Positions 1 to 8,773 of a DNA stretch of 42,680 nt are shown piece after piece. Source of the DNA: a virus. Within the stretch, counting starts at the first letter, position 1, and every line of letters starts with the position of its first letter. The notes below the pieces were generated by a model. It did no database searches. It was not told where the DNA came from and worked only from the letters and a program-made list of their open reading frames with translations. Both the position numbers and the translations under genes were made by a program. The DNA lies in IMG/VR virus record IMGVR_UViG_3300021479_000037, positions 1 to 42,680 of that record; one strand, written 5' to 3'.

Positions 1-572
1 AACGCTCCTGAAAGAAGTTTCCATGGACTACTACTTTCTGATGCTACTTCATTCTGGGACTTAGATGCCGCTTCTCCCGCAGTATTCGCTGCACCCATCA
101 TGCCCGTTGCTGCATTAAACGTACTCGGTGCGCCCGCGAGTCCCTGTGCTGCTTCAAAATAATTCTTACGGCCAGTAGCATAGTTCTCTTGCTGAATATT
201 GTTCAATTCGCTGGACGTTTGGGCTGCTCCTGCATTAGCTACGCCCATCTCTCTGCCAATTTCTGATCCACCAGCAACTGCTAGGTTTCCCCCACCAACT
301 GCCGATAGCGCGTTACCTGTTGCTGCTGCTGCATTCTTGTAGGCTCTGCCTGTCGTTTCAATGGCCGAAGCATTGCGTGCTGCTAGTTCGGGTGCCGAAA
401 AGCCCTGTTGTCCAGGTCCTGCTGCTACGATGGGCGCATATGATGTCATAAGGTCATTGAACACTTTGCTGGAATTGCCGAATACTTGACCGGCCTGATC
501 TTGCGCTGTCTTAAAGAAGGACGATTGCTGATTGGCCACGTCTTTTTGGGCCTGGGGCGCTCCACCACACAT
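1..572 (-). CDS. Partial virion-associated protein, Ala/Gly/Gln-rich, cut by window edge
   Basis: Reading the minus strand from an ATG at 572 gives 190 codons without a stop, running off the left edge, so the C-terminus is missing. It starts MCGGAPQAQKDVANQQSSFF and is rich in Ala, Gly, Gln, Asn and Ser, with low-complexity helical stretches and no aromatic core pattern. A ribosome binding site (AAAGGTGG) lies 6-8 bases before the ATG. It follows the acetyltransferase-like gene by a short gap in the same leftward unit. The composition and place after the fibre genes fit an internal or ejected virion protein of a T7-like particle, but that is inference. No specific family is recognised. Confidence 0.75.
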   Translation of the reverse strand, partial: MCGGAPQAQKDVANQQSSFFKTAQDQAGQVFGNSSKVFNDLMTSYAPIVAAGPGQQGFSAPELAARNASAIETTGRAYKNAAAATGNALSAVGGGNLAVAGGSEIGREMGVANAGAAQTSSELNNIQQENYATGRKNYFEAAQGLAGAPSTFNAATGMMGAANTAGEAASKSQNEVASESSSPWKLLSGA

Positions 573-583
573 AAGTACCACCT

Positions 584-967
584 TTACAATAACTTACGGA
601 GTTCTCCTGCTACGGCAGTAAAGCCACATTTGGCCACACAAAACGCCACTAGTTCAGGTGAACTTGATTCAAAAACTATTTCGCTATATCCGCTATCGGC
701 GGCACGTTGACAAAATGCTTCAAGATTCTCAAGAAGGAGACGAGCATTGAGCCTTTTCGCGTCGTTCGAGACAAACTGTATATCCAGACGTAGCGCCTTG
801 GAACATCTAACGAAAGCCACTGGCTGCTCATTTTCCGTGTAAATCCTACATTCTGAGTTCAGACCGTAGAAGAAGTCGGCGCTGGTCGTGTCCTTGTGGA
901 ATTGATCGGCAGCTAGGGACGTCTCAAGAACTCCCCTATCCTGTTCAGTAATCAGTCGGTTTTCCAT
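584..967 (-). CDS. GNAT-like acetyltransferase-type small protein
   Basis: A 127-residue protein with alternating strand and helix character. The central part (LDIQFVSNDAKRLNARLLLENLEAFCQ) and the end (FESSSPELVAFCVAKCGF) resemble the late strands and the C-terminal helix of GNAT N-acetyltransferases, where a final segment with 'F..KCGF' is common. A clear acetyl-CoA loop (Q/RxxGxG/A) is not visible, so activity is uncertain. It is the first gene after a promoter-like site at 975-992 and is followed by the partial gene at 1-572. Phages often carry GNAT-fold proteins among tail genes, where their role is usually unknown. Confidence 0.6.
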   Translation of the reverse strand: MENRLITEQDRGVLETSLAADQFHKDTTSADFFYGLNSECRIYTENEQPVAFVRCSKALRLDIQFVSNDAKRLNARLLLENLEAFCQRAADSGYSEIVFESSSPELVAFCVAKCGFTAVAGELRKLL

Positions 968-974
968 AAAATGC

Positions 975-992
975 CCTCTATATCTATTATAA
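975..992 (-). promoter_or_regulatory. Phage-type promoter candidate (copy a)
   Basis: The minus strand reads TATAATAGATATAGAGGG just before the gene starting at 967. It matches three other sites in the window (TATAAT, then 2-4 variable bases, then TATAG(A/G)GG), but this copy is two bases shorter in the middle. There is no convincing -35 hexamer. The TATAG-RGG end recalls the initiation region of T7-type RNA polymerase promoters. Confidence 0.5.
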
Positions 993-999
993 CATAGAA

Positions 1000-1419
1000 T
1001 TATGCAGGGGTTACAATAGGTTTCGGCATAGCAATCGGTACAAATGTGTAAATTTCGCCAGTAGTTGCAGTCAGCATCTCAGCCGCCGCCTGTTCGATGC
1101 TCTGCCCAAGTGTTACTAGGTCTTGTATAACAGATGCAAGCAATGGGTCAGGGGCTGCTCCTGAAAGTTGAGAACCACCCACAGCAACGAAGGTTCCTGC
1201 TATGAGATCAATAGAGACGCTGGTTATGGTTCCTGCACCATTTTCCGCAAAACTGCCATCAGCCGCTAAAGTTCCCGATTTAAATGTAGTTACAATGACT
1301 TTATTGGTCATGTCAACATCTAGAGCGATGGCCGCAACAGTATCTTGGGTATCTGTGGCAATGACTTTCCCTCCAAGAGTGGAAGTCCGCACTTGTGATG
1401 CGGGTAATATTATCGGCAT
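1000..1419 (-). CDS. Small virion/tail structural protein
   Basis: A 139-residue protein beginning MPIILPASQVR. A longer reading from 1461 exists, but the ATG at 1419 has a good ribosome binding site (AAAAGGAAAAT), and the longer start lies inside the preceding gene. The first ~70 residues look like short beta strands (VIATDTQDTVAAIALDVDM, KVIVTTFKSG); the rest has Gly-Ser turns and a helical segment (SVIQDLVTLGQSIEQAAAEM). It belongs to the run of fibre and decoration proteins on the minus strand. No family is recognised; a role as a small fibre or fibre cap is inferred from neighbours. Confidence 0.7.
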   Translation of the reverse strand: MPIILPASQVRTSTLGGKVIATDTQDTVAAIALDVDMTNKVIVTTFKSGTLAADGSFAENGAGTITSVSIDLIAGTFVAVGGSQLSGAAPDPLLASVIQDLVTLGQSIEQAAAEMLTATTGEIYTFVPIAMPKPIVTPA

Positions 1420-1429
1420 ATTTTCCTTT

Positions 1430-2395
1430 TTATAGCATCTCTGCTCTAATATGTATTGCAAATGTCATGCCCGCTGCTGTGCTTGCATAGCCCGTAGTCT
1501 GGTATTTTACGGCTGTACCTCCTGCTGCATTTATTACTACTACGCCTGCCACTGACAACCCAACTGTATTTGCGGTTAAAGCACCAGTCTGTCCCTGTCC
1601 CACACCCGCTGCTATTGGAGTAACATCCATTGTTATCGTTCCAGAAGTGATAGAATCCGTATAAACGACTTGTACAGTAGGTAATGTTGATGAAACTGAT
1701 GCTGCCACGTATTCTACTAAATGGGCACTAATTCTATATAAATTAGTCAAAGCGTTAGTAGTGAATAAAGTAGTAGATGCTATATCAGCAACAAATCCCG
1801 CAGTATTTGCAGTTCCAACTATTCCTGGAACACCTGTACTTGTGACTGCTACGTTATTCAGTGACTTTATTGGCCCTGTAAATGACACTCCAGCCGTTGC
1901 TACAGTCATTCGTGTGGTCATTACCTGTTGGGCTGTGCCAGATGCTTGTAATGTTGGAGTTTGGAAGATTAGAGAGGATGCCACAGAATTTCCTGTTCCA
2001 TCACCAGAATTAATTGTTAGATTAGCTCCACTAATATTCGTATCCGTACCACCCCTCGACCCCTGTGCCTGAATTGTTTGGGCCACAGGAGTGGCTGAGT
2101 TCACATCACCAAACTGTAAAGTAGCTGCTGCCGATCTAGTCAGGATTGTATCTTTATTAGTTGCGTCTAGTTTAATCGTAGTTACATCTAGTTCAGTGGC
2201 CGATGCCACCCCCAAAGTAGGTGTGACAAGCGTAGGAGAGTTACTAAAGACTACATTTGTAGTGCCAGTAGTTCCAGAAACTGTAGTGCCTTGGATCTTG
2301 GCGATGGTAGCAGCTTGTGAACCACCACCACTTGCAGTGGTCACATCGCCTGTAAGCTGTGTTATTCCATCAGGAGCAAGTATGATTCGAGACAT
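1430..2395 (-). CDS. Tail fibre-like structural protein
   Basis: A 321-residue, Thr/Ser/Ala/Gly-rich protein with no charged core. The N-terminus carries 'LTGDVTTASGGGSQAATIAKIQGTTV' type sequence (residues ~14-40) followed by 'NSPTLVTPTLG', a pattern frequent in phage and prophage fibre proteins and shared with the 468- and 1157-residue proteins here. The middle has repeated beta-strand segments and the C-terminus looks like a compact beta domain. It probably forms a trimeric fibre or spike. Its stop overlaps the ribosome binding region of the next gene (start 1419), so the two are translated together. Confidence 0.75.
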   Translation of the reverse strand: MSRIILAPDGITQLTGDVTTASGGGSQAATIAKIQGTTVSGTTGTTNVVFSNSPTLVTPTLGVASATELDVTTIKLDATNKDTILTRSAAATLQFGDVNSATPVAQTIQAQGSRGGTDTNISGANLTINSGDGTGNSVASSLIFQTPTLQASGTAQQVMTTRMTVATAGVSFTGPIKSLNNVAVTSTGVPGIVGTANTAGFVADIASTTLFTTNALTNLYRISAHLVEYVAASVSSTLPTVQVVYTDSITSGTITMDVTPIAAGVGQGQTGALTANTVGLSVAGVVVINAAGGTAVKYQTTGYASTAAGMTFAIHIRAEML

Positions 2396-2408
2396 GTTAC
2401 TCCTAAAC

Positions 2409-5400
2409 TCATGAAAATAGGACGTTAAACCAGCAATCTGCCGAACCTATCGTCTTTGTCGGACCCGTAGAACTGTTGCAGATGGTCATTCCTGTACTAA
2501 AGAACTTACCAAACCGTCCTGAGTCATACGAGAAGTTCGTATTGGCAGGGCAGAAGATAAGAAGAACAGGAACGGCGGTATCAGCAGGAACTGTGGTCGT
2601 ATTGTGTACCTGAAGGAACTGCGAACTCGCCTTGCTATTGAACCCAGTGACCCCATAAAATGTGCCTGGGCTCGCTTTGATGATATGTGAGTTCTCATAT
2701 GCCGTACTATCGACCGCCGAAAAGGATAATGCTGCCGTTGCTCCTGGTGCTGAACCTGTGAATGTGGGATTATTCGGAGAAATTGCCACTACCAAAGCTG
2801 CATCTGCTGCAACTGCTGCCGTAGAAGCTGCTTTTATCGCTGCCGGACCATTCGTACCATCTGTTATCTCTATAGGCCAAGCATTCGCAAGGCTATTTGG
2901 TGCTCCCTGATCGCCTGAAACGTGAACCGTTCCTGTGTTGATCGTGCTGGAGACGTTCGGAGAAGCAAGTCCCTGGATATTAAAGGAGCTTGTTACTGAA
3001 CCCGTTCCGGTAATGGCTGTCGATAGTCTTTCACGGAAGTAGTTGAAGCCCGTGATATTGAACAAGAACGCAGTAGTACCTACAGTCAATGTAAAAATGC
3101 CATTAAAAGTGGTCTGGGTATTGACGTTAACGCCTGCCAGCGCAACCCAGTTGACATTATCAATGCTGACTTCAAATGTAACAGCACCTGCTGTAATGGT
3201 AGAAGTTCCTACCAGATTCACCGCAACAGTATTATAGTTGAAGTTATTGGTCACAATGGGAATGACAGTGTTAATCGCTGTAGCCGAAGTCCACACGGCA
3301 GCAGCCACCGATGTAGAGCCGGACCCTGCTATCTGAAGCGCATTCTGATTAGATAGACGTACGTTGCCATACGCAGCGGTTCCATCAACTATTCCCGCAA
3401 TTACAGAACGAGTTGGGATAGCAAGAGTACTATTTACTATCGGATCATTCATCCTAATAGCCGATTCGTTCACTCCAGCAGCCCAACTATCTGTTATAAT
3501 GATCAGATTCGTTGCATCGGATGCTGTCTTAAAGGCATCAATCGTCATCGGCAGATTGGCCGTAGCTATTGACGGAACAACTGCTGTATTCGGATATCTA
3601 ATTACATGGAATGGCAACCAACCACCATCCGGTGTGAAGATGTCAAAGAATATGTTCGCAGCACCAAACCAAGAGAACCGTATACGATACAGATTCAATT
3701 TCGTGAAGTTTACCGCTTCTGGTATGCCTATTCTCGTGAATTGTGAAGTTGATACTCCGGTCAACGGATCAAGATTGAAGCTTGCCAATGGAATGTGTGT
3801 ATCCACCGCGCCGGTTCGGGTACTGACGTTGAAACCCGTTCCTTCATAGCCTACATAGAATCCATTATTCGCATCATAAAACCCTATACGTTGGAAATCG
3901 TGCGCAGTGTTAGCATCCGTAGGAGTCGTGAAGCCTGCTGAAAACTCAGCGAATATATCCGATCCTGGACGATATAAAAGTTTTTGAACCGTTACACCCT
4001 TAGCTTCACCTGCTGCTGCGGTTCCTGTGGCGAAAATGCCTTGTCCACCAACCTGGGTAATCGTGCCTGATCCTGATGTAGTATTCGTGATAATGGTCGC
4101 ATCGGTCGCATCGGAGGTAGAGAAATCAACATCATATTGAGATCTTTTGCTGGATGTAACTACATCTCCGAGAACAGAACCTTCTGAAACGACCTGGATA
4201 GACCCAGATGGAGATACCTTAACGTTAACATAATCGCCTTGTGTAGCCGCTTTTCCAACAACCACCGAACGAGTTAATGTCGCCGAATCGGAATCCTGAA
4301 TTGCAGTCCCACCGATTAGAGTATGGTTAACTTGCTCTACTGACCGCTGTAAGATTACTTGGCAGCGCATAATGCCTTGTGGTGTTGCTCCATTTTGATA
4401 GATTAAACGGAAATAACGAGCGATTCTACCGAAAACGATTTTAGCCGACAGTGCAGTTGAAAGAATTGTAAAGGGATATGTGAAATCCCAATTGGTATTA
4501 TCTTCAGAAAACTGAAGTTGACCGCCACCGATTGCGCTAACCTGATCCGTAAATAAAGCCAAACGAAGTGATGTAAACGGTGCCATATCCACAGAAGTGC
4601 CTGTAAATACCGCGTTAGCACCCAATGGCGTGGTCGTAGAGTTATTAGGATCTATCTGCCCATCTGCAATAGGGATCACGGCCTGAAATGCAACTCCTGG
4701 ACCTGCTTCTATGTGAACCGTAGCTGTGCCCGAAGTCACAGTATTGCCACGAATTCTTACTGAGTTAGTACCTGCTGCCGTAGAAATCCATTGACCATTG
4801 GCAGTTGTGGAAGATGTAATTGCTCCGCTTGAACTCTGATTGAGAAGAGGCGTTGGCTGCGCTCCTAAATTGACCCAATTGGTTCCATCGATGCTCACTT
4901 CAAAAACAATGATTCCGGTCCATGTTCCAAGAATGTTCCAACGTAAGGAGCCCACGCCCGCCGCACTGATGACAATCGATTCAGTGCTGGTGATCGTTCC
5001 AGTAGCAACACGATTAGGCATCAAGGATGGCTGTACCGCAAATGTGCCGGTGCCCACTACGGTTGCATTCAAATTGGCCGCAGTCGCCTGGGTCACAGCA
5101 GTTGTGGAACCAGAATCCGTAATTACATGCCCAATGACGTTCGTACCTGCCGGAAGGGGTGCATTGACGGTCGTATTGAACGTATCCGCACCTGTTGCTA
5201 CGATTTGTGCTCCACGAGCCGTCGCTTGAGCATCCACCGTCTGACCCGTAGTGACAGTCGGCTGAGACGTATTGAATACGCCACTGATCTTAACCGGGTT
5301 GCCTGCATTGGCTGCACCTGAAGCGGAATCACCAGCGATGGTCCAAGGAGTCGTACCTTGCGTGACTGAGGAAGATCCTACTAAAGTCGCATTGACATTA

Positions 5401-5882
5401 ACGACACCGCTGTTATCTGTAGAAATGTCATGCAACAGACCGTCAGCGCCTTTGCCGCCGATAAGAACAGGGTTGATGGGTCCGCCAGCAAGTCCACCAG
5501 TGGTGACGTTGGTTCCAGGGGGATATACACCCTGAACGAAAGGATCAGCCCATACAGCCGTCGTATTCCCTGGCTGAGAGATCAAAACTTGGCCTTCATG
5601 CGTAGGTACATTCCCTGAAATATCGATAGAGTTGATGTCACGTGCATTGACAATTCCCGTACCAGAGAAAGTGAGTGCATTGCCACTCGTAATTACCGTA
5701 TTGCCTGTGAGATTCGGAGTTGCCACTGTAGGAGAATTCTCAAGTACTATGGGGCCAGTTCCAGTTGTAGGTAAGGTAACTCCAGTTACTCCATTGGCCA
5801 CCGCAGCAGTAACTGGTATGGCCGTAATGATGTCCAACTCATTTATACCTCGGAGGTTCACTTTATTGGTTACATCAGCCAT
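2409..5882 (-). CDS. Large tail fibre/adhesin with C-terminal decoration domain
   Basis: A 1157-residue protein starting MADVTNKVNLRGINELD. The ATG at 5882 is preceded by AAGGAGATTT, so the longer start at 5939 is not used. It is almost wholly beta-type: repeated strands of Thr, Val, Gly, Ser and Asn, with an 'ENSPTVATPNLTG' segment near residue 45. A middle part near residues 610-790 (DIFAEFSAGFTTP, FQRIGFYDANNGFYVGYEG) looks like a jelly-roll sugar-binding module. The last ~100 residues match the separate 114-residue protein at 28736-29080, sharing for example CNSSTGPTKTIGSADC. It is probably the main receptor-binding fibre; the C-terminal module may be a shared cap or binding domain. Confidence 0.8.
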   Translation of the reverse strand: MADVTNKVNLRGINELDIITAIPVTAAVANGVTGVTLPTTGTGPIVLENSPTVATPNLTGNTVITSGNALTFSGTGIVNARDINSIDISGNVPTHEGQVLISQPGNTTAVWADPFVQGVYPPGTNVTTGGLAGGPINPVLIGGKGADGLLHDISTDNSGVVNVNATLVGSSSVTQGTTPWTIAGDSASGAANAGNPVKISGVFNTSQPTVTTGQTVDAQATARGAQIVATGADTFNTTVNAPLPAGTNVIGHVITDSGSTTAVTQATAANLNATVVGTGTFAVQPSLMPNRVATGTITSTESIVISAAGVGSLRWNILGTWTGIIVFEVSIDGTNWVNLGAQPTPLLNQSSSGAITSSTTANGQWISTAAGTNSVRIRGNTVTSGTATVHIEAGPGVAFQAVIPIADGQIDPNNSTTTPLGANAVFTGTSVDMAPFTSLRLALFTDQVSAIGGGQLQFSEDNTNWDFTYPFTILSTALSAKIVFGRIARYFRLIYQNGATPQGIMRCQVILQRSVEQVNHTLIGGTAIQDSDSATLTRSVVVGKAATQGDYVNVKVSPSGSIQVVSEGSVLGDVVTSSKRSQYDVDFSTSDATDATIITNTTSGSGTITQVGGQGIFATGTAAAGEAKGVTVQKLLYRPGSDIFAEFSAGFTTPTDANTAHDFQRIGFYDANNGFYVGYEGTGFNVSTRTGAVDTHIPLASFNLDPLTGVSTSQFTRIGIPEAVNFTKLNLYRIRFSWFGAANIFFDIFTPDGGWLPFHVIRYPNTAVVPSIATANLPMTIDAFKTASDATNLIIITDSWAAGVNESAIRMNDPIVNSTLAIPTRSVIAGIVDGTAAYGNVRLSNQNALQIAGSGSTSVAAAVWTSATAINTVIPIVTNNFNYNTVAVNLVGTSTITAGAVTFEVSIDNVNWVALAGVNVNTQTTFNGIFTLTVGTTAFLFNITGFNYFRERLSTAITGTGSVTSSFNIQGLASPNVSSTINTGTVHVSGDQGAPNSLANAWPIEITDGTNGPAAIKAASTAAVAADAALVVAISPNNPTFTGSAPGATAALSFSAVDSTAYENSHIIKASPGTFYGVTGFNSKASSQFLQVHNTTTVPADTAVPVLLIFCPANTNFSYDSGRFGKFFSTGMTICNSSTGPTKTIGSADCWFNVLFS

Positions 5883-5892
5883 AAATCTCCTT

Positions 5893-6303
5893 CTATGCGA
5901 ACGTAACCTGATTGGCTCCAAGGACGTGCCAGAAACCATTCTGAGAAACTATAACTAAACTCGACCCTGCAAATGCAGCAAAATGTGCCGTAGCTACAGC
6001 AGCAGTCCCGCTCCTTAGTGTCCCACCAGTGAAGGTAAGGACTGGAGCAGCAGTGTCGAGGGTTACAATTTCTACAAAGAAATCATCATCACCAGGGGCT
6101 GCAATTGTATAAGCTGTACCTATCGAAAGCGAATGACTAGCAGATTTTTGTGCATTGATGGGGCCATTGGCAACGTGGGGTCTTAAGCGATTCAAAGCTC
6201 CAGTGAAGTTGATATCATCTGCGAAAAAAGGCAATGAGCCTCTAGGAGAGGTGCCATTTAGCCACCCTGAGGGAATGTTAGGATTACCTGTTCCTTGTGA
6301 CAT
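5893..6303 (-). CDS. Fibre-tip/decoration protein with AVATAHFAAFAG module
   Basis: A 136-residue protein. Its last ~90 residues (TPVLTFTGG..., AVATAHFAAFAGSSLVIVSQ) are strongly similar to the end of the head protein at 20092-21285 and more distantly to the 145-residue protein at 21311-21748. The shared module is a compact beta domain. The first ~45 residues (NIPSGWLNGTSPRGSLPFF) differ and may attach it to the tail. It lies directly upstream of the large fibre, with a 10-base gap. It may be a small fibre or a trimerising cap. The same module at both head and tail ends of the map suggests copying within the genome. Confidence 0.7.
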   Translation of the reverse strand: MSQGTGNPNIPSGWLNGTSPRGSLPFFADDINFTGALNRLRPHVANGPINAQKSASHSLSIGTAYTIAAPGDDDFFVEIVTLDTAAPVLTFTGGTLRSGTAAVATAHFAAFAGSSLVIVSQNGFWHVLGANQVTFA

Positions 6304-6317
6304 GCCACTCTCCTATT

Positions 6318-7724
6318 TTATAGTGCTGCTGAATTCGTTATAAGCCACTGATTAGCTGATACTGTCATTGTTTGTGCCACACTGATTACGTTCAAACCAC
6401 CAAATCCGATTTGGTCAACAGTGGCTAAGAATGTTCCTATAGTTTCACTGAAAAGATTAACCCAGTTTTCACCAAAGAAATCATAAGAAACATCGAAGAA
6501 TACCGAAGTTCCATCATTTCTAATTCTTCCCCATCCGTAGGCGTAGCACCAATCCACCGCTTGGGTCTTTTCACTATTCGTTTCAACAAAAACTGTACCA
6601 CTATCTGCACTTTGTGATGTATAATGCTCTACTCTAAATGTAGTAGATCCGCTGGTCAAAAGTACTTCAAGACCCATGCGTCGTGTTGAGCTAGCATTCC
6701 CAAAATAAATACCAGCAGTTGCTGCACTCTGCCTACTAACACCAGGGATCGCTCTCAATTGTATAGCCAAACTATACGGCGTAACTGGTGGTGTCTGCAT
6801 AAGTGTTACCACTTGCAATGTTGCAATGCCCGGTATTGATAAGGTAATGGCACCATTTGAGACTTTTTGCTGTGCCGTTGCAGGAGAGCCACCATTGGCA
6901 AAGTTAGACTGTGTGAAACTTCCCAGTGTTGGCAAAGGATTCACACGGGAAGGGGTTCCACCTGCATTAGCTATGACAAAAGCCGTCGTGGCAATCTGTG
7001 TGGTATTCGTCGCCAAAGCTGCTGTGGGTGCTGTAGGAATCCCAGTCAAAGCTGGATTCGCTGCTAATACAACCGCACCCGTACCTGTAGTGCCTGTAAC
7101 GGTCGTTCCCTGAATCTTAGCAACTGTAGTAGCTGTTGCTCCCGGACCTGTACCCGTGACATCTCCGGTAAGACTGGTTACTCCTGATCCTCCACCACCA
7201 GTAGCATTAATTGTCACATTACCCGCTGAAGCATTGGATAAAGTTACATTGGTTCCTGCAATCAGATTCAATGTGGTTTGAGAGATATTTGGAGTAGTGT
7301 TTGTCTCAAATAGAACTGGCGAACCTGCAAGTGCATACCATTTATTGGTTCCACTATTATATTGAAACTGTTGGATAGACACTGCATTTGATACAGTGCT
7401 AGGTGGTGTCGCTCCCACGAAATTTGTGGGCATAACCACAGTCCAACCGCCAGTGACATTCTGTTGCCATGTTATCGTTATAACCTCACCATTAGGTCCA
7501 GGAATAACACTGCTTGATGTGACATTGGCCGTTAGAGGCACATTGAAGCTATTAGCAGTCGTAGCATCAAGTGTAAGGACTCCAGCAACAGGAGTGGCCG
7601 TAACAGGAGCAGGAGCAGCCCCAAAACCGACATAAGCAGAAGCATTCCCAGAGACATCAGATTGCCAAGTGACATTAGTTGCTCCAGCGGGAGCTGCGGG
7701 CAGATCGTGGTTAAGATTTATCAA
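6318..7724 (-). CDS. Tail fibre protein
   Basis: A 468-residue protein. Residues ~1-115 form a beta-rich start ending in TWQQNVTGGWTVVMP. Residues ~150-230 hold the fibre repeat type seen in its neighbours (LNLIAGTNVTLSNASAGNVTI, then LTGDVTGTGPGATATTVAKI). A 'IPTAPTAALATNTTQIATTA' segment, common in phage tail fibres, follows at ~235-255. The C-terminal ~180 residues (IYFGNASSTRRMGLEVLL, WCYAYGWGRIRNDG) look like a jelly-roll carbohydrate-binding domain. A fibre with a terminal binding domain is the likely role. Confidence 0.8.
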   Translation of the reverse strand: MINLNHDLPAAPAGATNVTWQSDVSGNASAYVGFGAAPAPVTATPVAGVLTLDATTANSFNVPLTANVTSSSVIPGPNGEVITITWQQNVTGGWTVVMPTNFVGATPPSTVSNAVSIQQFQYNSGTNKWYALAGSPVLFETNTTPNISQTTLNLIAGTNVTLSNASAGNVTINATGGGGSGVTSLTGDVTGTGPGATATTVAKIQGTTVTGTTGTGAVVLAANPALTGIPTAPTAALATNTTQIATTAFVIANAGGTPSRVNPLPTLGSFTQSNFANGGSPATAQQKVSNGAITLSIPGIATLQVVTLMQTPPVTPYSLAIQLRAIPGVSRQSAATAGIYFGNASSTRRMGLEVLLTSGSTTFRVEHYTSQSADSGTVFVETNSEKTQAVDWCYAYGWGRIRNDGTSVFFDVSYDFFGENWVNLFSETIGTFLATVDQIGFGGLNVISVAQTMTVSANQWLITNSAAL

Positions 7725-7733
7725 TTTAGCTCC

Positions 7734-8018
7734 TTAGAATGTGCCAGTACCGTTGACCAATAGCCCGGTGATTTGGTTAATTGCGATATCGTAATCATCA
7801 CTGACCGTCAAATTGTTAACTTGAATACAGGCACGAAGGATCGGCGTATAGAACCCTGTATTTATATTATACTCTATCACTTCGCCTCCCCGGAAGGAAG
7901 CAGGCCGAACTACAGGGGTTGTTTGTATGCCCACAACCGTAACAAGATTGCTTCCAGGAGTGGAAATAGCGTCACCCATTAATGGCGACAATACTTGAGG
8001 ATAAATCTGTCGGTTCAT
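7734..8018 (-). CDS. Small structural protein of the tail operon
   Basis: A 94-residue protein starting MNRQIYPQVLSPLMGDAIS. It is mostly beta-strand in character and not recognisable by family. Start and stop abut the neighbours within a few bases (the next gene upstream ends at 8019), which indicates coupled translation. An A/T-rich segment near 7860 within it resembles the phage promoter core (TATAATATAAATACAGGG on the minus strand), but as it is inside the gene I do not call it a promoter. A small tail adaptor or chaperone is possible. Confidence 0.65.
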   Translation of the reverse strand: MNRQIYPQVLSPLMGDAISTPGSNLVTVVGIQTTPVVRPASFRGGEVIEYNINTGFYTPILRACIQVNNLTVSDDYDIAINQITGLLVNGTGTF

Positions 8019-8747
8019 TTAGATCGACTCCAAGGGAACATAAAGAAGTGTTACGGTAATTGCTGCACTACCCGCACTAAGGTTCGTCACAGTCAGGTAA
8101 GCTAAAGGAACCTGTGGATTATCTGCGTTCGCTCCAACCTGATCCTGATAGGACCATTGGAAAGGTGCTGTATCCAGTGCAACATCCGTTATGATATTCT
8201 GAGTTGTGCCTGCCGGTGGTGCCACATCCAGTCCTCTGCCCGCATCTCCTGCCTGTGTTGTTGCAGTGCCATAAAGTTCTAACCTAGCAGCCACAGTTGA
8301 AGAAATAAGGAGAGGTTGAAATGATTTTGAAATATTAAGGGCACTCACGAACCTAGCACCGGGTCCCAGTGAAGGAGTTGTCAAGGAAGTGCTTTGAGCC
8401 GTAACGGTAGAAGTTCCACCGCCACTTGTTCCGCCGCCAGTGCCACCAGAGCTGCTCCCACTGCCTGTCCCGCTTCCAATAGTGGTAATTACTACACCTT
8501 TTTGAGTAAGAACGCCTGCATCCTGTATAGGAAGAATGGGCAATAATCTATTCTGAGGAATTGTGCCTTGGTAGAATTGTCTTAAACCATCAGGACTGGC
8601 CCCAAGGATGGGATATGGACTCCGCATATGCGGACTGAACCCTGGTTGTAAGTCTACAGTAGGAGGGGAAGGCCGGGTAAAGGGAGCGGCAGGGACTGCT
8701 TCGTACCCTGCCAAACTCGTGTTTGTTGCGTCTTTTAGGCTCGCCAT
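8019..8747 (-). CDS. Structural protein with Gly/Ser linker
   Basis: A 242-residue protein starting MASLKDATNTSLAGYEAVP; the ATG at 8747 follows AGAGGTGC. A Pro-rich N-terminal arm (residues ~1-85) leads to a flexible linker made only of Gly, Ser and Thr (about residues 95-120), then a C-terminal beta domain (~125-242) ending in a hydrophobic strand. The arm-linker-domain plan fits a tail-attached spike or adaptor joining the tail tube (next gene upstream) to the fibres. No family name is assigned. Confidence 0.7.
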   Translation of the reverse strand: MASLKDATNTSLAGYEAVPAAPFTRPSPPTVDLQPGFSPHMRSPYPILGASPDGLRQFYQGTIPQNRLLPILPIQDAGVLTQKGVVITTIGSGTGSGSSSGGTGGGTSGGGTSTVTAQSTSLTTPSLGPGARFVSALNISKSFQPLLISSTVAARLELYGTATTQAGDAGRGLDVAPPAGTTQNIITDVALDTAPFQWSYQDQVGANADNPQVPLAYLTVTNLSAGSAAITVTLLYVPLESI

Positions 8748-8773
8748 CTGCACCTCTTAAGTCATTGATTCTA

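Noticed and set aside
7850-7880. Further phage-type promoter (TATAATATAAATACAGGG, minus strand)
   Set aside because: It lies inside a coding region and matches the core only partly; chance cannot be excluded.
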